64,000 bases of DNA from Petrolisthes cinctipes (taxonomy: Eukaryota > Arthropoda > Malacostraca > Decapoda > Porcellanidae), in contig JAWQEG010000286.1 of assembly GCA_033782935.1 (NCBI GenBank), positions 1,191,501 to 1,255,500 of the forward strand. Direction: 5' to 3'. Below, in pieces: positions 49,956 through 61,700 of the stretch. The position numbers and the translations under genes are program-made. A model generated the notes under the pieces. It was not told the DNA's origin, made no database searches, and worked only from the letters and a program-made list of their open reading frames with translations. Position 1 is the stretch's first letter, and every line of letters starts with the position of its first letter.

Positions 49956-52900
49956 CCAAAAATATCGAATTTTCGGGTGTTTTGAGCCTGAATTTGAGAT
50001 ATAAACGGGTACAGAATGTGCATGCTCATATTGACTTTGGACAACTAAAATATCGATTTTTAGCATGTTTTTGGGCCGATTTTTTTTTAAATATTCTGGC
50101 ACTGGGTAGGCATATACAGATCGCTTCTCGGACCCAAAATATCGAATTTTCGGGTGTTTTGAGCCTGAATTTGGGACGTAAACGGGTACAGAACATGCAT
50201 ACACATATTGACTTTGTTCACCTAAAATATCGATTTTCAGCATGTTTTGGGCCTGTATTTTGAAAATACTCTAACTCGCAGTAGACATGTACAGTGCTCT
50301 TCTGGGACCCAAAAATATCGAATTTTCGGGTATTTTGAGTATGAATTTTGGATTTAAACGGGTACAGAAGATGCATACACATATTGACTTTGGGCACCTA
50401 AAATATCGATTTTTACATGTTTTGGGCCTATTTTGTTTTAAATATTCTAGCACTGAGTCGGCATGTACAGATCGCTTCTCGGACCCAAAATATCGAATTT
50501 TCGGGTGTTTTGAGCCTGAATTTGGGACGTAAACGGGTACAGAACATGCATACACATATTGACTTTGTTCACCTAAAATATCGATTTTGAGCATGTTTTG
50601 GGTCTGTATCTTGAAAACATTCTAGCAAGGAGTAGGCATGTACAGATAGCTTCTGGGACCCAAAAATATCGAATTTTCGGGTGTTTTGAGCATGAATTTG
50701 GGAAATATACGGGTACAGAAGATGCATACACATATTGACTTTGGGCACTTAAAATATCGATTTTCAGCATGTTTTGGCCCTGTATTTTTAAAATATTCTA
50801 GCACTAAGAAAGGCATGTGTACAAATCGCTTCTGGGACCCAAAAATATCGAATTTTCGGGTGTTTTGAGCCTGAATTTGAGATATAAACGGGTACAGAAT
50901 GTGCATGCGCATATTGACTTTGGACAACTAAAATATCGATTTTTAGCATGTTTTCAGCATATTTTTTTTTTAAATATTCTAGCACTGAGAAGGCATGTAC
51001 AGATCGTTTCTGGGACCCAAAAATATCGAATTTTCGGGTGTTTTGAGCCTGAATTTGGGATATAAACGGGTACAGAAGATGCATACACATATTGACTTTG
51101 GGCACCCTAAATATCGATTTTCAGCATGTTTTGGGCCTGTAGTTTGAAAATACTCTAACACGCAGTAGGCATGTACAGATCTCTTCTGGGACCCTAAAAT
51201 ATCGAATTTTCGGGTGTTTTGAGCCTGAATTTGAGATACAAACGGGTACAAAAGATGCATGCACATATCGACTTTGGGCACCTAAAATATCGATTTTTAC
51301 ATGTTTTGGGCCTATTTTTTTTTAAATATTCTAGCACTGAGTCGGCATGTACAGATCGCTTCTGGGACCCAAAAATATCGAATTTTCGGGTGTTTTGAGC
51401 ATGAATTTGGGATATAAACGGGTACAGAAGATGCATCCACATATTGACTTTGGGCACCTAAAATATCGATTTTCAGCTTGTTTTGAGCCTATATTTTGAA
51501 AACATTCTAGCACTGAGTAGGCATGTACAGATCGCTTATGGGACACTAAAATATCGAGTTTTCGGGTGTTTTGAGCCTGAATTTGAGATATAAACGGGTA
51601 CAGAAGATGCATGCACATATCGACTTTGGGCACCCAAAACATCGATTTTTAGCATGTTTTGGGCCTATGTTTTGAAAATATTCTGGCACTGAGTAGGCAT
51701 ATACAGATCGCTTCTGGGACCCAAAAATATTGAATTTTCGGGTGTTTTGAGCCTGAATTTGGGATATAAACGGGTACTGAAGATGCATACACATATTGAC
51801 TTTGGGCACCTAAAATATCGATTTTGAGCATGTTTTGGTCTGTATCTTGAAAACATTGTAGCAAGGAGTAGGCATGTACAGATCGCTTCTGGGACCCAAA
51901 AATATCGAATTTTCGGGTGTTTTGAGCCTGAATTTTGGAAATATACTGGTACAGAAGATGCATACACATATTGTCTTTGGGCACCTAAAATATCGATTTT
52001 CATCATGGTTTGGCCTGTATTTTGAAAATACTCTAACACGGAGTAGGCATGTACAGATCGCTTCTGGGACCAAAAAATATCGAATTTTCGGGTGTTTTGA
52101 GTCTGAATTTGAGATATAAACGGGTACAGAAGATGCATGCACATATCGACTTTGGACACCTAAAATATCGATTTTTAGCATGTTTTGGGGCCATATTTTG
52201 AAAACATTCTAGCACTGAGTAGGCATGTACAGATCGCTTCTGGGACCCAAAAATATTGAATTTTCAGGTGTTTTGAGCATGAATTTGGGATATAAACGGG
52301 TACAGAACATGCATACACATATTGACTTTGTTCACCTAAAATATCGATTTTGAGCATGTTTTGGGTCTGTATATTGAAAACATTCTAGCAAGGAGTAGGC
52401 ATGTACAGATCGTTTCTGGGACCCAAAAATATCGAATTTTCGGGTGTTTTGAGCCTGAATTTGGGAAATATACGGGTACAGAGGATGCATACACATATTG
52501 TCTTTGGGCACCTAAAATATCGATTTTCAGCATGTTTTGGGCCTGTATTTTGAAAATACTCTAACAAGCAGTAGGCATGTACAAATCGCTTCTGGGACCC
52601 AAAAATATCGAATTTTCGGGTGTTTTGAGCCTGAATTTGAGATATAAACGGGTACAGAATGTGCATGCTCATATTGACTTTGGACAACTAAAATATCGAT
52701 TTTTAGCATGTTTTGGGCCGATTTTTTTTTAAATATTCCGGCACTGAGTAGGCATATACAGATCGCTTCTCGGACCCAAAATATCGAATTTTCGGGTGTT
52801 TTGAGCCTGAATTTGGGACGTAAACGGGTACAGAACATGCATACACATATTGACTTTGTTCACCTAAAATATCAATTTTGAGCATGTTTTGGGTCTGTAT

Positions 52901-55900
52901 CTTGAAAACATTCTAGCACGCAGTAGGCATGTACAAATCGCTTCTGGGACCCAAAAATATCGAATTTTCGGGTGTTTTGAGCATGAATTTGAGATATAAG
53001 CGGTAACAGAAGATGCATACACGTATTGACTTTGGGCACCTAAAATATCGATTTTCAGCATGTTTTGGGCATGTATTTTGAAAATACTCTAACACGCAGT
53101 AGGCATGTACAGAGCTCTTCTGGGACCCAAATATATCGAATTTTCGGGTGTTTTGAGCCTGAATTTGGGATATAAACGGGTACAGAAGATGCATACACAT
53201 ATTGACCTTGGGCACCTAAAATATCGATTTTTACATGTTTTAGGCCTATTTCGTTTTAAATATTCTAGCACTGAGTCGGCATGAACAGATCCCTTCTGGG
53301 ACCCAAAAATATCGAATATTCGGGTGTTTTTGAGCATGAATTTGGGATATAAACGGGTATAGAAGATGCATGCACATATCGACTTTGGGCACCCAAAATA
53401 TCGATTTTTAGCATGTTTTGGGCCTGTATTTTGAAAATATTCTGGCACTGAGTAGGCATATACAGACCGCTTCTGGGACCCCAAAAAATCGAATTTTCGG
53501 GTGTTTTGAGTCTGAATTTGGGATATAAACGGGTAAAGAAGATGCATACACATATTGACTTTGGGCATCTAAAATATCGATTTTCAGCATGTTTTGGGCC
53601 TGTATTTTGAAAATACTCTAACACGCACTAGGTATGTACAAATCGCTTCTGGGACCCAAAAATATTGAATTTTTGGGTGTTTTGAGCCTGAATTTGGGAT
53701 ATAAACGGGTACAGAACATGCATACACATATTGACTTTGTTCACCTAAAATATCGATTTTGAGCATGTTTTGGGTCTGTATCTTGAAAACATTGTAGCAA
53801 GGAGTAGGCATGTACAGAGCGTTTCTGGGATCCAAAAATATCGAATTTTCGGGTGTTTTGAGCCTGAATTTGAGATATAAACAGGTACAGAAGATGCATG
53901 CACATATCGACTGTGGGCACCTAAAATATCGATTTTTAGCATGTTTTGGGCCTATATTTTGAAAACATTCTAGCACTGAGTAGGCATGTACAGATCGCTT
54001 CTGGGACCCAAAAATATCGAATTTTCGGGTGTTTTGAGTCTGAATTTGAGATATAAACGGGTACAGAAGATGCATGCACATATCGACTGTGGGCACCTAA
54101 AATATCGATTTTTAGCATGTTTTGGGCCTATATTTTGAAAATATTCTAGCACTGAGTAGGCATGTACAGATCGCTTCTGGGACCCAAAAATATCGAATTT
54201 TCGGGTGTTTTGAGCCTGAATTTGAGATATAAAAGGGTACAGAAGATGCATGCACATATTGACTTTGGGCACCTAAAATATCGATTTTCAGCATGTTTTG
54301 GGCCTGTATTTTGAAAATACTCTAACTCGCAGTAGACATGTACAGTGCTCTTCTGGGACCCAAAAATATCGAATTTTCGGGTGTTTTGAGCCTGAATTTG
54401 AGATATAAACGGGTACAGAATGTGCATGCTCATATTGACTTTGGACAACTAAAATATCGATTTTTAGCATGTTTTTGGGCCGATTTTTTTTTAAATATTC
54501 TGTCACTGGGTAGGCATATACAGATCGCTTCTCGGACCCAAAATATCGAATTTTCGGGTGTTTTGAGCCTGAATTTGGGACGTAAACGGGTACAGAACAT
54601 GCATACACATATTGACTTTGTTCACCTAAAATATCGATTTTCAGCATGTTTTGGGCCTGTATTTTGAAAATACTCTAACTCGCAGTAGACATGTACAGTG
54701 CTCTTCTGGGACCCAAAAATATCGAATTTTCGGGTATTTTGAGTATGAATTTTGGATTTAAACGGGTACAGAAGATGCATACACATATTGACTTTGGGCA
54801 CCTAAAATATCGATTTTTACATGTTTTGGGCCTATTTTGTTTTAAATATTCTAGCACTGAGTCGGCATGTACAGATCGCTTCTCGGACCCAAAATATCGA
54901 ATTTTCGGGTGTTTTGAGCCTGAATTTGGGACGTAAACGGGTACAGAACATGCATACACATATTGACTTTGTTCACCTAAAATATCGATTTTGAGCATGT
55001 TTTGGGTCTGTATCTTGAAAACATTCTAGCAAGGAGTAGGCATGTACAGATAGCTTCTGGGACCCAAAAATATCGAATTTTCGGGTGTTTTGAGCATGAA
55101 TTTGGGAAATATACGGGTACAGAAGATGCATACACATATTGACTTTGGGCACTTAAAATATCGATTTTCAGCATGTTTTGGCCCTGTATTTTTAAAATAT
55201 TCTAGCACTAAGAAAGGCATGTGTACAAATCGCTTCTGGGACCCAAAAATATCGAATTTTCGGGTGTTTTGAGCCTGAATTTGAGATATAAACGGGTACA
55301 GAATGTGCATGCGCATATTGACTTTGGACAACTAAAATATCGATTTTTAGCATGTTTTCAGCATATTTTTTTTTTAAATATTCTAGCACTGAGAAGGCAT
55401 GTACAGATCGTTTCTGGGACCCAAAAATATCGAATTTTCGGGTGTTTTGAGCCTGAATTTGGGATATAAACGGGTACAGAAGATGCATACACATATTGAG
55501 TTTGGGCACCCTAAATATCGATTTTCAGCATGTTTTGGGCCTGTAGTTTGAAAATACTCTAACACGCAGTAGGCATGTACAGATCTCTTCTGGGACCCTA
55601 AAATATCGATTTTTCGGGTGTTTTGAGCCTGAATTTGAGATACAAACGGGTACAAAAGATGCATGCACATATCGACTTTGGGCACCTAAAATATCGATTT
55701 TTACATGTTTTGGGCCTATTTTTTTTTAAATATTCTAGCACTGAGTCGGCATGTACAGATCGCTTCTGGGACCCAAAAATATCGAATTTTCGGGTGTTTT
55801 GAGCATGAATTTGGGATATAAACGGGTACAGAAGATGCATCCACATATTGACTTTGGGCACCGAAAATATCGATTTTCAGCTTGTTTTGAGCCTATATTT

Positions 55901-58729
55901 TGAAAACATTCTAGCACTGAGTAGGCATGTACAGATCGCTTATGGGACACTAAAATATCGAGTTTTCGGGTGTTTTGAGCCTGAATTTGAGATATAAACG
56001 GGTACAGAAGATGCATGCACATATCGACTTTGGGCACCCAAAACATCGATTTTTAGCATGTTTTGGGCCTATATTTTGAAAATATTCTGGCACTGAGTAG
56101 GCATATACAGATCGCTTCTGGGACCCAAAAATATTGAATTTTCGGGTGTTTTGAGCCTGAATTTGGGATATAAACGGGTACTGAAGATGCATACACATAT
56201 TGACTTTGGGCACCTAAAATATCGATTTTGAGCATGTTTTGGTCTGTATCTTGAAAACATTGTAGCAAGGAGTAGGCATGTACAGATCGCTTCTGGGACC
56301 CAAAAATATCGAATTTTCGGGTGTTTTGAGCCTGAATTTTGGAAATATACGGGTACAGAAGATGCATACACATATTGTCTTTGGGCACCTAAAATATCGA
56401 TTTTCATCATGGTTTGGCCTGTATTTTGAAAATACTCTAACACGGAGTAAGCATGTACAGATCGCTTCTGGGACCCAAAAATATCGAATTTTCGGGTGTT
56501 TTGAGTCTGAATTTGAGATATAAACGGGTACAGAAGATGCATGCACATATCGACTTTGGACACCTAAAATATCGATTTTTAGCATGTTTTGGGGCCATAT
56601 TTTGAAAACATTCTAGCACTGAGTAGGCATGTACAGATCGCTTCTGGGACCCAAAAATATTGAATTTTCAGGTGTTTTGAGCATGAATTTGGGATATAAA
56701 CGGGTACAGAACATGCATACACATATTGACTTTGTTCACCTAAAATATCGATTTTGAGCATGTTTTGGGTCTGTATATTGAAAACATTCTAGCAAGGAGT
56801 AGGCATGTACAGATCGTTTCTGGGACCCAAAAATATCGAATTTTCGGGTGTTTTGAGCCTGAATTTGGGAAATATACGGGTACAGAGGATGCATACACAT
56901 ATTGTCTTTGGGCACCTAAAATATCGATTTTCAGCATGTTTTGGGCCTGTATTTTGAAAATACTCTAACAAGCAGTAGGCATGTACAAATCGCTTCTGGG
57001 ACCCAAAAATATCGAATTTTCGGGTGTTTTGAGCCTGAATTTTAGATATAAACGGGTACAGAATGTGCATGCTCATATTGACTTTGGACAACTAAAATAT
57101 CGATTTTTAGCATGTTTTGGGCCGATTTTTTTTTAAATATTCCGGCACTGAGTAGGCATATACAGATCGCTTCTCGGACCCAAAATATCGAATTTTCGGG
57201 TGTTTTGAGCCTGAATTTGGGACGTAAACGGGTACAGAACATGCATACACATATTGACTTTGTTCACCTAAAATATCGATTTTGAGCATGTTTTGGGTCT
57301 GTATCTTGAAAACATTCTAGCACGCAGTAGGCATGTACAAATCGCTTCTGGGACCCAAAAATATCGAATTTTCGGGTGTTTTGAGCATGAATTTGAGATA
57401 TAAGCGGTAACAGAAGATGCATACACGTATTGACTTTGGGCACCTAAAATATCGATTTTCAGCATGTTTTGGGCCTGTATTTTGAAAATACTCTAACACG
57501 CAGTAGGCATGTACAGAGCTCTTCTGGGACCCAAATATATCGAATTTTCGGGTGTTTTGAGCCTGAATTTGGGATATAAACGGGTACAGAAGATGCATAC
57601 ACATATTGACCTTGGGCACCTAAAATATAGATTTTTACATGTTTTAGGCCTATTTCGTTTTAAATATTCTAGCACTGAGTCGGCATGAACAGATCCCTTC
57701 TGGGACCCAAAAATATCGAATATTCGGGTGTTTTTGAGCATGAATTTGGGATATAAACGGGTATAGAAGATGCATGCACATATCGACTTTGGGCACCCAA
57801 AATATCGATTTTTAGCATGTTTTGGGCCTGTATTTTGAAAATATTCTGGCACTGAGTAGGCATATACAGACCGCTTCTGGGACCCCAAAAAATCGAATTT
57901 TCGGGTGTTTTGAGTCTGAATTTGGGATATAAACGGGTAAAGAAGATGCATACACATATTGACTTTGGGCATCTAAAATATCGATTTTCAGCATGTTTTG
58001 GGCCTGTATTTTGAAAATACTCTAACACGCACTAGGCATGTACAAATCGCTTCTGGGACCCAAAAATATTGAATTTTTGGGTGTTTTGAGCCTGAATTTG
58101 GGATATAAACGGGTACAGAACATGCATACACATATTGACTTTGTTCACCTAAAATATCGATTTTGAGCATGTTTTGGGTCTGTATCTTGAAAACATTGTA
58201 GCAAGGAGTAGGCATGTACAGAGCGTTTCTGGGATCCAAAAATATCGAATTTTCGGGTGTTTTGAGCCTGAATTTGAGATATAAACAGGTACAGAAGATG
58301 CATGCACATATCGACTGTGGGCACCTAAAATATCGATTTTTAGCATGTTTTGGGCCTATATTTTGAAAACATTCTAGCACTGAGTAGGCATGTACAGATC
58401 GCTTCTGGGACCCAAAAATATCGAATTTTCGGGTGTTTTGAGTCTGAATTTGAGATATAAACGGGTACAGAAGATGCATGCACATATCGACTGTGGGCAC
58501 CTAAAATATCGATTTTTAGCATGTTTTGGGCCTATATTTTGAAAATATTCTAGCACTGAGTAGGCATGTACAGATCGCTTCTGGGACCCAAAAATATCGA
58601 ATTTTCGGGTGTTTTGAGCCTGAATTTGAGATATAAAAGGGTACAGAAGATGCATGCACATATTGACTTTGGGCACCTAAAATATCGATTTTCAGCATGT
58701 TTTGGGCCTGTATTTTGAAAATACTCTAA
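49956..58729. repeat. Near-identical tandem duplication of a 4404-bp block (about 25 monomers)
   Basis: Copy 1 is about 49956-54359 and copy 2 about 54360-58729. Every irregular landmark recurs at +4404: AGTAGACATGTACAGTGCTC (50280/54684), GAATTTTGGATTTAAACG, the TTTCAGCATATTTTTTTTT tract (50953/55357), CACGCACTAGG (53627/58027) and GGGATCCAAAAATATC (53828/58232). I noticed only about eight single-base differences (for example 51200/55604 and 53071/57475). The match breaks at 58729, where copy 2 returns to the common monomer type. Confidence 0.9.
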
Positions 58730-61700
58730 CACGGAGTAGGCATGTACAGATCGCTTCTGGGACCCAAAAATATCGAATTTTCGGGTGTTTTGAGTCTGAA
58801 TTTGAGATATAAACGGGTACAGAAGATGCATGCACATATCGACGGTGGGCACCTAAAATATCGATTTTTAGCATGTTTTGGGCCTATATTTTGAAAACAT
58901 TCTAGCACTGAGTAGGCATGTACAGATCGCTTCTGGGACCCAAAAATATTGCATTTTCGGGTGTTTTGAGCCTGAATTTGGGATATAAACAGGTACAGAA
59001 CATGCATACACATATTGACTTTGTTCACCTAAAATATCGATTTTGAGCATGTTTTTGGTCTGTATCTTGAAAACATTCTAGCAAGGAGTAGGCATGTACA
59101 GATCGCTTCTGGGACCCAAAAATATCGAATTTTCGGGTGTTTTGAGCCTGAATTTCGGAAATATACGGGTTAGAAGATGCATACACATATTGTCTTTGGG
59201 CACCTAAAATATCGATTTTCATCATGGTTTGGCCTGTATTTTGAAAATACTCTAACACGGAGTAGGAATGTACAGATCGCTTCTGGGACCCAAAAATATC
59301 GAATTTTCGGGTGTTTTGAGCCTGAATTTGAGATATAAACGGGTACAGAAGATGCATGCACATATTGACTTTGGGCACCTAAAATATCGATTTTCAGCAT
59401 GTTTTGGGCCTGTATTTTGAAAATACTCTAACACGGAGTAGGCATGTACAGATCGCTTCTGGGACCCAAAAATATCGAATTTTCGGGTGTTTTGAGCCTG
59501 AATTTGGGATATAAACGGGTACAGAAGATGCATACACATATTGACTTTGGGCACCTAAAATATCGATTTTGAGCATGTTTTTGGTCTGTATTTTGAAAAC
59601 ATTCTAGCAAGGAGTAGGCATGTACAGATCGCTTCTGGGACCCAAAAATATCGAATTTTCGGGTGTTTTGAGCCTGAATTTGGGATATAAACGGGTACAG
59701 AAGATGCATGCACATATTGACTTTGGACAACTAAAATATCGATTTTTAGCATGTTTTGGGCCTATTTTTTTTTAAATATTTTAACACTGAGAAGACATGT
59801 ACAGATCGCTTCTGGGACCCAAAAATATCGAACTTTCGGGTTTTTTTAGCCTGAATTTGGGATATAAACGGAAACAGAAGATGCATAAACATTTTGACTT
59901 TGGGCACCTAAAATATCGATTTCAGAATGTTTTGTCCCTGTATTTTGAAAATACTCTAACACGGAGTAGGCATGTACAGATCTCTTCTGGGACCCAAAAA
60001 TATCGAATTTTCGGGTGTTTTGAGTCTGAATTTGAGATATAAACGGGTACAGAAGATGCATGCACACATCGACTGTGGGCACCTAAAATATCGATTTTTA
60101 GCATGTTTTGGGCCTATATTTTGAAAACATTCTAGCACTGAGTAGGCATGTACAGATCGCTTCTGGGACCCAAAAATATTGAATTTTCGGGTCTTTTGAG
60201 CCGGAATTTGGGATATAAACGGGTACAGAACATGCATACACATATTGACTTTGTTCACCTAAAATATCGATTTTGAGCATGTTTTTGGTCTGTATCTTGA
60301 AAACATTCTAGCAAGGAGTAGGCATGTACAGATCGCTTCTGGGACCCAAAAATATCGAATTTTCGGATGTTTTGAGCCTGAATTTGGGATATAAACGGAA
60401 ACAGAAGATGCATACACATATTGTCTTTGGGCACTTAAAATATCGATTTTCATCATGGTTTGGCCTGTATTTTTAAAATACTCTAACACGGAGTAGGAAT
60501 GTACAGATCGCTTCTGGGACCCAAAAATATCGAGTTTTCGGGTGTTTTGAGCCTGAATTTGAGATATAAACGGGTACAGAAGATGCATGCACATATTGAC
60601 TTTGGGCACCTACAATATCGATTTTCAGCATGTTTTGGGCCTGTATTTTGAAAATACTCTAACAAGGAGTAGGCATGTACAGATCGCTTCTGGGACCCAA
60701 AAATATCGAATTTTCGGGTGTTTTGAGTCTGAATTTGAGATATAAACGGGTACAGAAGATGCATGCACATATCGACTGTGGGCACCTAAAATATCGATTT
60801 TGAGCATGTTTTTGGTCTGTATCTTGAAAACATTCAAGCAAGGAGTAGGCATGTACAGATCGCTTCTGGGACCCAAAAATATCGAATTTTCGGGTGTTTT
60901 GAACCTGAATTTGGGATATAAACGGGTACAGAAGATGCATGCACATATTGACTTTGGACAACTAAAATATCGATTTTTAGCAGGTTTTGGGCCTATTTTT
61001 TTTTTAATATTTTAGCACTGAGAAGGCATGTACAGATCGCTTCTGGGACCCAAAAATATCGACCTTTCGGGTTTTTTTAGCCTGAATTTGGGATATAAAC
61101 GGAAACAGAAGATGCATAAACATTTTGACTTTGGGCACCTAAAATATCGATTTCAGCATGTTTTGGCCCTGTATTTTGAAAATACTCTAACACGGAGTAG
61201 GCATGTACAGATCTCTTCTGGGACCCAAAAATATCGAATTTCCGGGTGTTTTGAGTATGAATTTGAGATATAAACGGGTACAAAAGATGCATGCACATAT
61301 CGACTTTGGACACCTAAAATATCGATTTTTACATGTTTTGGGCCTATTTTGTTTTAAATATTCTAGCACTGAGTCGGCATGTACAGATCGCTTCTGGGAC
61401 CCAAAAATATTGAATTTTTGGGTGTTTTGAGCCTGAATTTGGGATATAAACGGGTACAGAAGATGCATACACATATTGACTTTGTTCACCTAAAATATCG
61501 ATTTTGAGCATGTTTTGGGTCTGTATCTTGAAAACATTCTAGCAAGGAGTAGGCATGTACAGATCGCTTCTGGGACCCAAAAATATCGAATTTTCGGGTG
61601 TTTTGAGCCTGAATTTGGGAAATATACGGGTACAGAAGATGCATACACATATTGTCTTTGGGCACCTAAAATATCGATTTTCATCATGGTTTGGCCTGTA

